Shown piece after piece: positions 1 through 7,875 of a stretch of 64,000 nt of DNA. Both the position numbers and the translations under genes were made by a program. The notes below the pieces were generated by a model that saw only the letters and a program-made list of their open reading frames with translations, had not been told where the DNA came from and did no database searches. Position 1 is the first letter of the stretch, and each line of letters opens with the position of its first letter. The stretch spans positions 22,129 to 86,128 of the forward strand of contig JBLIOI010000004.1 in the NCBI GenBank assembly GCA_047639675.1, written 5' to 3'. This stretch comes from JABACD01 sp047639675. GTDB lineage: Bacteria > Planctomycetota > UBA1135 > GCA-002686595.

Positions 1-2331
1 CGTGGCCGATCCCGTCGACCTTCCGCTTCAGAGAGTGCCGATTCCGAAGCCGAAGGCTCCGAGGATGTTGCACGCGAGGAGCCTGTGGCTTCCAGCGATT
101 CTACAGAACAAGGCGCTGATGGTGACCGTTCTCCGCGCTCTCGTAGGCGCAAGCGCAGCGCGCCTGGCAAGCGGCGTTCCAGTCGCAGTCGCGACGAAGA
201 AGAAACAGGTTCTGACGAAGAGAGCGGCGAGCAAGATCGCAGTCAAAGCGCTAGTCATGACGAAGATGACGAGAAGCCCAAGCGACGTAGGCGTGGAACG
301 CGCGGTGGCCGTAATCGCAAGCGCAAGGTGGACTCCTCTGACGAACAGCCTTCAGCGGCGGTAGTCGAGATGATTCCGGGTGAGGAGGATGACTTGCCGG
401 AGCTCCCCGATCTGCCCGACGAGGCTGAACTGCTCAATGGTGAAGACCTCGGCGGCAAGCGTGGCAGTCGCAAAAAGCGCGGCCGGTCGCGTGTCGAAGC
501 GAGTGAGGAGCCTGAAAAGCGCACGCGTTCCAAGCCTGCAATTGTTCCGGACCGCAAGATCTTGGTCAATGCCTGCGATACCGAAGAGATGCGCGTCGCC
601 GTCGTGCGGGACGAGAAGATCCTCGATTTCCAGATGACGGTCGGCAGCGACATGTCCCTGGTCAACGACATCTATCGTGGACGCATCGTCAACATAGAGG
701 CTTCGATTGGCGCCGCATTCGTTGACTTTGGTCGCGGACGCAACGGTTTCCTGCACACATCTGATGTCTTGCCGACCTATGCCGACAGTAAAGGCTCATT
801 GCTTAAGCTGCTCTCTACGTCGATCGATCCGGAGGATTGGGATTCGAGTTCGAGTCAGTCTTCGGAGAGCGAGGAGCTAAGCGAGGAAGACTCCGACGAT
901 CATGACGACGGCGATCATGACGACGAGGGTGAGGACCACGAGGATGAGTCCACTGATGACGATAAGAATTCGGAGCGCAGTTCTAAGGGGCGTCGCAAGC
1001 GCGGCTCCTCAAAGGCTGCTCGTGGGGCCAAGGCCGGCACCAAGGGCAAGCCGCGCCAACCACGCTTCCGCGCTCGGCCGCGACGTCCGATCGATGATCT
1101 CTTCAAGGTCGGGCAAAAGGTTGTTGTGCAAATCACAAAGGACGCCATCGGTGACAAGGGTCCTACCCTGACCACTTATCTGTCTATCCCTGGACGCTAC
1201 CTGGTGTTGATGCCTTCGATTACTCACCGTGGTGTGAGCCGCAAGATTGAGGACAGTAAGGAACGTAAGCGACTCAAGCGCATTCTCGACGGATTGGACG
1301 TGCCGGATGGTATGGGCATCATCGCGCGTACCGCGACGATGGGGCGTACCAAGGTTGAGATCAAGCGCGACCTCGACTACCTGTTGAGTGCGTGGACTCG
1401 CTTAGCGAAACGTTTGGATTCTGGGCAAGGAAGCTCGGCGCTCTACCAAGAGTCGGACGTCGCAATCCGCACCGTGCGCGATCTATTCGGACCAGAAACC
1501 GAATCTGTGATCGTTGACGATGAGGAGATCTACCAGGAGATTCGCGAGTTTGCTGAGCAGCTAATGCCCGAGCAGATAGACCGGATCGTGATGCATGATG
1601 GGGACAGACCCCTGTTCCATACCATGGGCATCGAGCAAGATTTCGAGAAGATCTTCTCGCGCCGTATTGAATTGCCGTCGGGCGGTTCGGTCGTCTTCGA
1701 TCAAGCGGAAGCTCTGGTGGCGATCGATGTGAACTCGGGCAAGACGCGTACGTCGAGCCACGACTTCGAGGAGATTGCTCACAAGACCAACATGGAAGCG
1801 GTTCCTGAGATTGCGCGCCAAATTCGTTTGCGCGACTTGGGTGGCATCATCGTCTGTGACTTCATCGACATGATGAAGAACTCGAATCGCCGTGCGGTGG
1901 AAACGGCCTTCCGGTCTTGTTTCGCCGACGACCGGGCGCGCTCCAAGCTGGGGCGCATCTCACAGTTCGGGTTGCTCGAGATGACTCGCCAGCGCCTCGG
2001 CCCTGGCATCAGCAAGAAGCTCTTCCGGCCCTGCACGGCTTGCCGTGGAATGGCTCGGACCCGCACCGAGGCGTCCCGCGCCTCAGCTATCTTGCGTCGC
2101 CTAGGATCAGCATTGACGCTCAAGGGCTTCTCTCAGGTCGAGGTCAAGGCTCATCCCGAGACGATCGAGTATCTCAAGAAGTCGCGCAGCAAGGAATTGG
2201 CGGCGATGGAAGAGAGCTCCGGCCGCAAGCTCGATCTGAGATCCGTCCCGGATCAGATTGAGGACAGCGTTTTGCGCTATCTGCGGGCCGATGGGCGTGA
2301 AGTTCGTCCCGGCGGACGCAGAAAACGTTAA
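1..2331 (+). CDS. rne/rng: Ribonuclease E/G, 5' end outside window
   Basis: Endoribonuclease of the RNase E/G family, acting in mRNA decay and rRNA/tRNA maturation. The frame is open from base 1, so the gene starts upstream of the window; the GTG at 85 is only an internal candidate. Codons 1 to about 175 are low-complexity Ser/Glu/Arg/Lys-rich sequence, as in disordered RNA-binding tails. An S1 domain follows and is interrupted at about codons 263-362 by an acidic then basic insert, after which it resumes with FKVGQKVVVQI. The catalytic core carries the paired metal-binding Asp residues in VAIDVNSG (codon 576) and VCDFIDMM (codon 620). The C-x2-C zinc-link motif CTAC is at codons 678-681. There is little after the core, so the long C-terminal degradosome scaffold of E. 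coli RNase E is absent. The L21 and L27 genes follow, a common arrangement. Confidence 0.93.
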   Translation, partial: RGRSRRPSASESADSEAEGSEDVAREEPVASSDSTEQGADGDRSPRSRRRKRSAPGKRRSSRSRDEEETGSDEESGEQDRSQSASHDEDDEKPKRRRRGTRGGRNRKRKVDSSDEQPSAAVVEMIPGEEDDLPELPDLPDEAELLNGEDLGGKRGSRKKRGRSRVEASEEPEKRTRSKPAIVPDRKILVNACDTEEMRVAVVRDEKILDFQMTVGSDMSLVNDIYRGRIVNIEASIGAAFVDFGRGRNGFLHTSDVLPTYADSKGSLLKLLSTSIDPEDWDSSSSQSSESEELSEEDSDDHDDGDHDDEGEDHEDESTDDDKNSERSSKGRRKRGSSKAARGAKAGTKGKPRQPRFRARPRRPIDDLFKVGQKVVVQITKDAIGDKGPTLTTYLSIPGRYLVLMPSITHRGVSRKIEDSKERKRLKRILDGLDVPDGMGIIARTATMGRTKVEIKRDLDYLLSAWTRLAKRLDSGQGSSALYQESDVAIRTVRDLFGPETESVIVDDEEIYQEIREFAEQLMPEQIDRIVMHDGDRPLFHTMGIEQDFEKIFSRRIELPSGGSVVFDQAEALVAIDVNSGKTRTSSHDFEEIAHKTNMEAVPEIARQIRLRDLGGIIVCDFIDMMKNSNRRAVETAFRSCFADDRARSKLGRISQFGLLEMTRQRLGPGISKKLFRPCTACRGMARTRTEASRASAILRRLGSALTLKGFSQVEVKAHPETIEYLKKSRSKELAAMEESSGRKLDLRSVPDQIEDSVLRYLRADGREVRPGGRRKR

Positions 2332-2360
2332 GGCATCTACGATTTTGCCGGACAGGGCCT

Positions 2361-2388
2361 TTGCGAGAGGGACCTGTCTGGCTAGACT
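2361..2388 (+). promoter_or_regulatory. Possible sigma-70 promoter for rplU-rpmA
   Basis: TTGCGA (2361-2366), a 16-nt spacer and TAGACT (2383-2388) resemble -35 and -10 boxes in the gap between RNase E/G and L21. The same stretch contains the inverted repeat GACAGG (2351-2356) / CCTGTC (2373-2378). The match is moderate and unsupported by other data. Confidence 0.3.
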
Positions 2389-2446
2389 CTTCGCCCCAAT
2401 TGCGCTAGCCGCCTCCTGCGGCCGCGGAAATTATGGGAGGACTACT

Positions 2447-2761
2447 TTGTACGCAATCATCAACGATTCAGGTCAGCAGACCACCGTTCGACAAGGTGAA
2501 ATCATCTTGCTCGACCTCAAAAAAGACACTTCGCCCGGAGACCAGCTCACCTTTGACGAGGTGTTCTTGATCGGGAACGAGGGTACCGTCAGTGTCGGCA
2601 AGCCGACCGTGGCCGGTGCTTCCGTCGTGGCCGAGGTTCTCGGCATGGAGAAGGGTGAGAAAATCATCTCCCTGCGCTTCAAGCGCCGCAAGAATGTCCG
2701 CGTCAAGCGCGGTCATCGCCAGCGCTACACGCGCGTGCGGATCACTTCCATTAACGCATAG
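2447..2761 (+). CDS. rplU: 50S ribosomal protein L21
   Basis: Large-subunit protein that binds 23S rRNA. I chose the TTG at 2447 because it lies 6 nt after GGGAGG (2435-2440) and starts the protein at the family's usual YAIIxxSGxQ N-terminus, giving 104 residues, a normal L21 length. An in-frame upstream extension to 2258 would overlap the RNase gene and has no L21 similarity. The conserved C-terminal block KRRKNVRVKRGHRQ followed by TRVRITSI is present. L27 follows 64 nt downstream, as in most bacteria. Confidence 0.96.
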   Translation: MYAIINDSGQQTTVRQGEIILLDLKKDTSPGDQLTFDEVFLIGNEGTVSVGKPTVAGASVVAEVLGMEKGEKIISLRFKRRKNVRVKRGHRQRYTRVRITSINA

Positions 2762-2825
2762 GCCATCAACGCATAGGCGTCAGGCTCCCAGCTCTGCACC
2801 CCTGCTAGACCGCTAAACTTAATTT

Positions 2826-3071
2826 ATGGCACACAAAAAAGGACAAGGATCGACCCGTAACGGTCGCGACTCAAACCCCCAATACCGCGGCGTAAAGCGC
2901 TATGGTGGCGAGGCAGTCACGCCGGGCACGATCATCATTCGCCAGTGTGGCACACGCTTCAAGCCCGGCAAGAATGTCGGTCTTGGCAAGGACTACACGA
3001 TCTTCTCCTTGGTTGACGGACATGTCCGTTACCAGACGGGACGTCGAGTTCACGTCGACCTAGCGCAGTAG
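2826..3071 (+). CDS. rpmA: 50S ribosomal protein L27
   Basis: Basic 81-residue protein of the large subunit whose N-terminus reaches the peptidyl-transferase centre. It starts MAHKKGQGSTRNGRDS and continues GVKRYGGEAVTPGTII, RQCGTRFKPGKNVG and DYTIFSLVDG, all diagnostic of L27. It begins directly at MAHKKG, without the cleaved N-terminal extension found in Firmicutes. It lies between L21 and Obg, the usual order. Confidence 0.97.
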   Translation: MAHKKGQGSTRNGRDSNPQYRGVKRYGGEAVTPGTIIIRQCGTRFKPGKNVGLGKDYTIFSLVDGHVRYQTGRRVHVDLAQ

Positions 3072-3136
3072 CCGGTTTCGTTCAGAAACTAGGGGCTGCA
3101 CTCGCCTTCATTCGAAGCGAGAACCAATAACACAGA

Positions 3137-3185
3137 CAGGGTGGTGAGCTGCGTTGGGATACCCCAGATGCAGTTCACCACCCTG
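3137..3185 (+). promoter_or_regulatory. Long hairpin abutting the obg start codon
   Basis: The 5' arm CAGGGTGGTGA (3137-3147) and the 3' arm TCACCACCCTG (3175-3185) pair perfectly, and the inner CTGC/GCAG segments extend the stem to about 20 bp. An A-run follows instead of a T-run, and the obg ATG comes 10 nt after the stem. It is therefore not a canonical intrinsic terminator for the plus strand. It could shape translation of obg or mark an RNA-processing site. Confidence 0.55.
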
Positions 3186-3195
3186 AAAAATTGCC

Positions 3196-4191
3196 ATGTT
3201 TCGTGACGAAGCCACAATCGAAGTAAGTGCCGGTAAGGGCGGGGACGGATTGATCTCTTTCCGCCGGGAAAAAGGTGAGCCCCGAGGGGGCCCTGACGGT
3301 GGCGATGGTGGCGATGGAGGCTCCATCTTGCTGATCGCTACTTCCCGGGAGTCGTCGCTCCTGCGTCTCGGACGCCAATTCCGCTACGTTGCGGACAAGG
3401 GACGTCCCGGGGGTACTCAAAAGTGCTCGGGGCGCAATGGCGCAGATATGGTCCTTCACGTTCCGATCGGCACGGTCGTATTCGATCGCGACCGGGACAA
3501 CATGCTCTTCGACCTCGACGCGGAAGGAGCGAGCATCATTGTGGCCCAAGGTGGCCGCGGCGGTCGTGGGAACATTCACTTTGCAAACGCGGTGCGCCAA
3601 GTTCCGCGCAAGGCAACCGTAGGCACCGAGGGTGAAGATCGGGCTGTGCGCCTTGAGCTGAAGCTATTCGCCGATGTGGGACTGTTGGGCTTGCCTAACG
3701 CTGGCAAAAGCACTTTTCTCTCTGTGGTCACCGAGGCGCGACCGAAAGTCGCCGACTATCCCTTCACGACCCTCGACCCGCAGGTCGGGATTGCGGAGGT
3801 TGGCACTGGGGTCACCATATGTATTGCGGACTTGCCGGGACTGATCAGCGGGGCCGCCCAAGGTCAAGGCCTCGGCCACCGCTTCCTAAAGCACGTGGAG
3901 CGCTGTCGTGCCCTCTTGCACTTGGTTGACGTTTCGGCCGGCGCTAACACACCTCCTGGCGAGGCCTTTCGGGTAATCGATGGAGAGCTTCGAGAGTTTT
4001 CTCCGGAGCTGATCGAGAAGAAGCGAATCGTGGTCGCGACTAAGTTTGAGTCCGATGACGATCTGGAGCGTGTTGCGGAATTAGAAGCTGCGGCGGGGCA
4101 AAGTGCCCTCCGAATCTCATCGATGCGCCACGAGGGCCTGCAAGAAGTCCTCGGAGAGGCTCACCTGGCCGTCCGGCCCGAGGGTTTCTGA
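3196..4191 (+). CDS. obg: GTPase Obg/CgtA
   Basis: Ribosome-assembly GTPase of 331 residues. The Gly-rich Obg fold occupies about residues 1-157 (GKGGDG, GGPDGGDGG, GGRGGRGN). The G domain follows with G1 GLPNAGKS (165-172), a TTLDPQVG switch and G3 DLPG (212-215). The usual G4 NKxD is replaced by TKFE (282-285), and G5 is ISSMRHEGL, so the guanine-recognition motif is atypical. The variable C-terminal domain is absent. The ATG at 3196 has no clear Shine-Dalgarno sequence and follows a long hairpin. Its position after rplU-rpmA is the conserved one. Confidence 0.95.
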   Translation: MFRDEATIEVSAGKGGDGLISFRREKGEPRGGPDGGDGGDGGSILLIATSRESSLLRLGRQFRYVADKGRPGGTQKCSGRNGADMVLHVPIGTVVFDRDRDNMLFDLDAEGASIIVAQGGRGGRGNIHFANAVRQVPRKATVGTEGEDRAVRLELKLFADVGLLGLPNAGKSTFLSVVTEARPKVADYPFTTLDPQVGIAEVGTGVTICIADLPGLISGAAQGQGLGHRFLKHVERCRALLHLVDVSAGANTPPGEAFRVIDGELREFSPELIEKKRIVVATKFESDDDLERVAELEAAAGQSALRISSMRHEGLQEVLGEAHLAVRPEGF

Positions 4192-4349
4192 GGACCAGGA
4201 CCCGACGCTCGTTCTATTGAGGGTGATTCGGTCCAGCTCAAGCTGGCGGCTCTCGGGGGTCGATTAGGACGAAGACTCCCCAGGAGGGGCGTTTCCTTGT
4301 CCGGGCAGGGTCTCTTCGACCCCGCAATCGCACCTAGAGAGATATCCTC

Positions 4350-5855
4350 ATGACCGAATCCCCGCAGGACTTCGATCAACCCGTTAATGCCAAGCGTCTC
4401 GCCCGCCTCTTCGATGAGCAGGGTGGAGGGCGAGAGGGTGAGAATGGTTCCCCGGATGGCGTTCCGCCCGTCCCGGCTCTCGGCGAACAACCGATCAACG
4501 CTCCGGCACTCTGTGAGGAGCAGGTTGTGCAAAAGACGGCGATAAAGAAGGCGACGATCGACCGCCCTCCCGTTCAGAAGCTTGGCGCAGAGAACCTCAC
4601 CGATGATAGCGCGCCCGCTGGCGTGTTGGATATCGGATCCGAGGCGGCTCCGGCAACGACAGCCAGCCCCCGGCACCAGATCGAAGAGTGGCTCGCGGGA
4701 ATGGTGAAGGCCCAGGCGAGCGACTTGATCTTGCGCGCAGGGGCGCGACCCTCACGCCGTGTCTCGGGGAAAATTCACTTTCTGCCGGGGCGAGTTCCCG
4801 GTCCCGGACCGCTCCTCGAAGTGCTCGAGGGAGTGATGGGTTCGAAGCGCATGGACACTTGGCGCGAGACAGGCTCCGTCGATGCGGCCTTGCACTTAGA
4901 TGGATTGGGACGCTTTCGCCTCAACGCGTACAAGCAGATGGGCGAGCCGGCGGTTGTGATTCGGCGCATCAATGATGAAGCGCCGGACATCTCGGAGCTC
5001 GGCTTACCTATGGATGAGCTGAAGAAGCTCGCCATGCGCAAGCGCGGTCTAATGCTCGTTACCGGTATTGCCGGTTCCGGCAAGTCGACTACCTTGGGCG
5101 GAATGATTCAGCACATGAACACAACGGTCGAACGTCACATTGTGACCTTGGAAGATCCCGTTGAGCTGATCTTCAAGGAGCAGCGCTGCGTTATCAGTCA
5201 GCGCGAGATCGGGACCGACTGCATGGATTTCCAAGATGGACTGCGTCACGCACTGCGCCAAAGTCCTGATGTCATTCTGATCGGCGAGATGCGGGACGCG
5301 GAAACGGTCATCTCTGCTTTGGACGCGACCGAAACCGGTCACTTGGTCCTAAGCACTTTGCACACGGTCAACGCGGCTCAGACCGTTGACCGAATCCTGA
5401 GCTTCTTTGCGCCGGAACAACACCAGCAAGTTCGTTCGCGGCTTTCGGACAACTTGGCTGGAGTCTTGAGCCAGCGGCTCTTGCCCGAATCTAACGGGGA
5501 GGGCATGGTCCCGGCCTTCGAGCTATTGGTCTCGACGCCCCATGTGCGCGAACTTCTAGCCGAGGGCAACACGGCGGAACTCTGTCGTGTTATCGAACAG
5601 GGGAGCGAGGATGGCTTGATCTCCTTCAATGAGTGCTTGCGCAACTTAGTTGTGAATCACCGCGTCGAGCTTCAAGAAGCTCTCGCCTCAAGTGACCGCC
5701 CCGATGAGCTGGTTCTGGCTCTGCGCGGAATCACCGCCAGTCACGGTCGCCCGACGGGTGGCGTTACCGGCGGAATCAAACAGCCTACTGGAACCCGTAA
5801 GAAGCCGCCCCTGGACGAGGGGGGTGCTGGCCTGCGTATGGCGGGCGGCAGCTGA
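4350..5855 (+). CDS. PilT/PilU-like secretion ATPase with N-terminal extension
   Basis: Cytoplasmic hexameric ATPase of the type IV pilus retraction / type II secretion family, 501 residues. The first 110 or so residues are a low-complexity extension not found in ordinary PilT. The conserved part starts near IEEWLAGMVKAQASDLIL and shows Walker A GIAGSGKST (about 239-247), an Asp box (TLEDPVEL), Walker B (DVILIGEMRD) and a His box (HLVLSTLHT). The PilT AIRNLIRE region is weak (HVRELLAEG), so a PilU-like or specialised role fits better than canonical PilT. A second, canonical PilT is encoded at 23906. The next gene encodes a GspC-like protein. Confidence 0.85.
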   Translation: MTESPQDFDQPVNAKRLARLFDEQGGGREGENGSPDGVPPVPALGEQPINAPALCEEQVVQKTAIKKATIDRPPVQKLGAENLTDDSAPAGVLDIGSEAAPATTASPRHQIEEWLAGMVKAQASDLILRAGARPSRRVSGKIHFLPGRVPGPGPLLEVLEGVMGSKRMDTWRETGSVDAALHLDGLGRFRLNAYKQMGEPAVVIRRINDEAPDISELGLPMDELKKLAMRKRGLMLVTGIAGSGKSTTLGGMIQHMNTTVERHIVTLEDPVELIFKEQRCVISQREIGTDCMDFQDGLRHALRQSPDVILIGEMRDAETVISALDATETGHLVLSTLHTVNAAQTVDRILSFFAPEQHQQVRSRLSDNLAGVLSQRLLPESNGEGMVPAFELLVSTPHVRELLAEGNTAELCRVIEQGSEDGLISFNECLRNLVVNHRVELQEALASSDRPDELVLALRGITASHGRPTGGVTGGIKQPTGTRKKPPLDEGGAGLRMAGGS

Positions 5856-6004
5856 GATCTGGGCGGATTTTCGCCTAAATTGCTGGAAGTTGACCAGCAG
5901 CCAAGCGTCCAGGGTCCCGAGCCTTGCGATATCCTCCTTCCAACAGCTAGCATGGCCGCTGCGCTAGGTCTGCTTCCTAGAACTAGCCAATTTTCAGGGC
6001 ACTG

Positions 6005-7060
6005 ATGAACATCAATCAAATCAAGCTGTTCACCTGGCTAGTCTCCGCCAGCGTGACCGCCGGAATCGGCTACTACGTCTACGAATTCCGTATCCGATCC
6101 GGAGGGTGGGTTCAGGAGCGCCGTATCAGCGAACCGGAAGCCGCGGAGATCCTCATGAGCGCCGTGATCCCCGTGGGGCCCAAGGCGAGCCTGGTGGATC
6201 GCGATTCGATCGAGCGCGCATTCTACTTTGACCCGCGCAACCGGGCCCTTCCGAATCTGCTCGACTGGACCGGGCGCCCGCCGAAGGTGGTGATTGAGGA
6301 GGTTCCCGATCTTGTTGAGAGTGAGCCCGAACCGACTTTCGCCAGCATCGCGCCGCTGATTCAGGTCGTCGTGATATTCGAAGACTTGGGCAGCTCCGAT
6401 AGAGGAATCGCATCCGTTCAGTTCACACCCGAGTCTAAGGTGGAGCCGAAGCCGGAAGGCTTTCCCTACGAGATTCGCGTCGGGGATAAGCTCCCCAAGC
6501 CCCTCGGCTTCGTAACAGTCAAGGCAATCTTGGAAAACGAAATCGTGTTTAGCTTCGACGACGTTGAGCGCGAGGACGAGTCGGTCTTTAGCATCGAGTT
6601 CGATCCGATGGCGGAAATCTACGTCGTCTCGGGCGCGAAGCCGGAAGTGTTCCGTCCCAAAGAGGATGTGGCGCAGGTTGACGAGAATTCCTGGCGTCCC
6701 GAGCACACGACGATGATCGATACAGACCAGTGGAGGATCGGAACAGAGGACGCGCGCGATTTTGCCGAAGACTTCGGAGGCATCATTGCGCGTGAAGTTC
6801 GTCACGGTCGGCATTACAACAGCAAGCTTGGCAAGTACGACGGCATCGAACTCAAAGAGGTCAAGCCCGGCGGTAAAATTGCGGGCCACGGTGGACAGAC
6901 TGGAGACATCATCAAGTCCATCAACGGTCATCCTGTGACGAGTAGTTCCGAGGCGATTTCTTTCGTGAAGAACAACAAGGACAAGTTCTCCAAGTGGATC
7001 GTCATCGTTGAGAACAAAGGCCAAGAACGGACAATGACCTTCGAGAGTCAGTCGGAGTAA
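6005..7060 (+). CDS. GspC-like membrane protein with C-terminal PDZ domain
   Basis: Inner-membrane protein of 351 residues with one N-terminal membrane segment (about residues 7-26) and a periplasmic region. The C-terminal PDZ domain (about 279-345) is recognisable from LKEVKPGGKIAGHGGQTGDI and IKSINGHPVTSSSEAISFV. One TM segment, a middle homology region and a PDZ domain is the architecture of GspC, which links the type II secretion inner-membrane platform to the secretin. The middle region is divergent, so the assignment rests on architecture and on the adjacent PilT-like ATPase. It could also be another PDZ-containing pilus-assembly factor. Confidence 0.6.
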   Translation: MNINQIKLFTWLVSASVTAGIGYYVYEFRIRSGGWVQERRISEPEAAEILMSAVIPVGPKASLVDRDSIERAFYFDPRNRALPNLLDWTGRPPKVVIEEVPDLVESEPEPTFASIAPLIQVVVIFEDLGSSDRGIASVQFTPESKVEPKPEGFPYEIRVGDKLPKPLGFVTVKAILENEIVFSFDDVEREDESVFSIEFDPMAEIYVVSGAKPEVFRPKEDVAQVDENSWRPEHTTMIDTDQWRIGTEDARDFAEDFGGIIAREVRHGRHYNSKLGKYDGIELKEVKPGGKIAGHGGQTGDIIKSINGHPVTSSSEAISFVKNNKDKFSKWIVIVENKGQERTMTFESQSE

Positions 7061-7086
7061 ATCCGACTGGTTCTGAAGTTCGCTAC

Positions 7087-7106
7087 GCAGCTCCTTCGGG
7101 AGCTGC
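7087..7106 (+). terminator. 8-bp hairpin with TTCG tetraloop before coaX
   Basis: GCAGCTCC, loop TTCG, then GGAGCTGC, followed by TCCTCTT and, 7 nt after the stem, the coaX ATG. The stem is perfect and the tetraloop very stable. It may be a weak terminator for the upstream gene, or it may affect coaX translation because it occupies the Shine-Dalgarno region. Confidence 0.45.
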
Positions 7107-7113
7107 TCCTCTT

Positions 7114-7875
7114 ATGTCGGGAATTATCCTCACCCTTGATCTCGGAAACAGCGCCGCCAAGTTGCTGCGTTGGGGAGCCGTGCAGGAATTCTCCCGCATC
7201 GAGTGGGGAGCTGCCTGGCGCGAGGAGTTGGAGAAGTATCTGCAACCCCGAGGCGCTGAAGTGGTCGAGACCATAGCCATCTCAAGCGTGGCGGCAGCTG
7301 AGCTTCAGGATGAGGTTGTGGAACTTTGCACTGAGGCAGGGCGCAAGGTTGTGGTGAATCCGGACACAGAGTTGCGCATTGCGTGTCGAAGTACTGAGAC
7401 CATTGGTCGCGACCGATTATTTGCCGCTCAGGGCGCTTGGGCGGAGCGAGCCGAGGCGGCCATTGTTGTCGATGCGGGGACAGCACTGACGGTCGATGCC
7501 TTGGGCTGTGATGGGGCCGTTGGAGTGTTCATGGGCGGCGCGATTGCGCCTGGACCGGAGCTCTTGGCGCGCGCCTTGGGCACCGGCGCCGCGAAGCTCT
7601 TTGAGATCAAGCCCGAGCTTTCCGTGGCAGCCCTTGGCCAAGATACTCCCGGCGCCTTGGCGGCTGGTGTGGTCGTTGGTTTTCGCGGAGCTGCACGCGA
7701 GCTTGTCCAGCAGGTGGCTTCCGAAGCTGGATTGGAACACGCGGCGGTTTGGCTAACGGGAGGCGCGGCAGGCTATCTGAAGCCTCCGGGATTGTTCGGC
7801 GACCGCTGTGTACAGCACAGTCCCGCGTTGGTTCATCACGGATTGCGTCACGTCGCGCTGGGCAAAGCTCGATGA
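7114..7875 (+). CDS. coaX: Type III pantothenate kinase
   Basis: Phosphorylates pantothenate with ATP in the first step of CoA synthesis; cytosolic and of the ASKHA fold. The phosphate-binding N-terminus TLDLGNSAAKLLRW is present, as are GRDRLFAAQGA, VVDAGTALTVD, GGAIAPG and a GQDTPGALAAGVV block, which are the CoaX motifs in order. The length of 253 residues is normal. Its stop overlaps the start of the following MnmE-like gene by 4 nt (ATGA), so the two are probably translationally coupled. Confidence 0.92.
   Translation: MSGIILTLDLGNSAAKLLRWGAVQEFSRIEWGAAWREELEKYLQPRGAEVVETIAISSVAAAELQDEVVELCTEAGRKVVVNPDTELRIACRSTETIGRDRLFAAQGAWAERAEAAIVVDAGTALTVDALGCDGAVGVFMGGAIAPGPELLARALGTGAAKLFEIKPELSVAALGQDTPGALAAGVVVGFRGAARELVQQVASEAGLEHAAVWLTGGAAGYLKPPGLFGDRCVQHSPALVHHGLRHVALGKAR

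Noticed and set aside
2258..2446. In-frame upstream extension of L21
   Set aside because: It overlaps the RNase E/G gene and has no L21 similarity; TTG 2447 has a good Shine-Dalgarno sequence and the family's N-terminus.
6038..7024. 328-codon antisense frame over the GspC-like gene
   Set aside because: Shadow of the plus-strand gene, which has a clear PDZ domain and TM segment.
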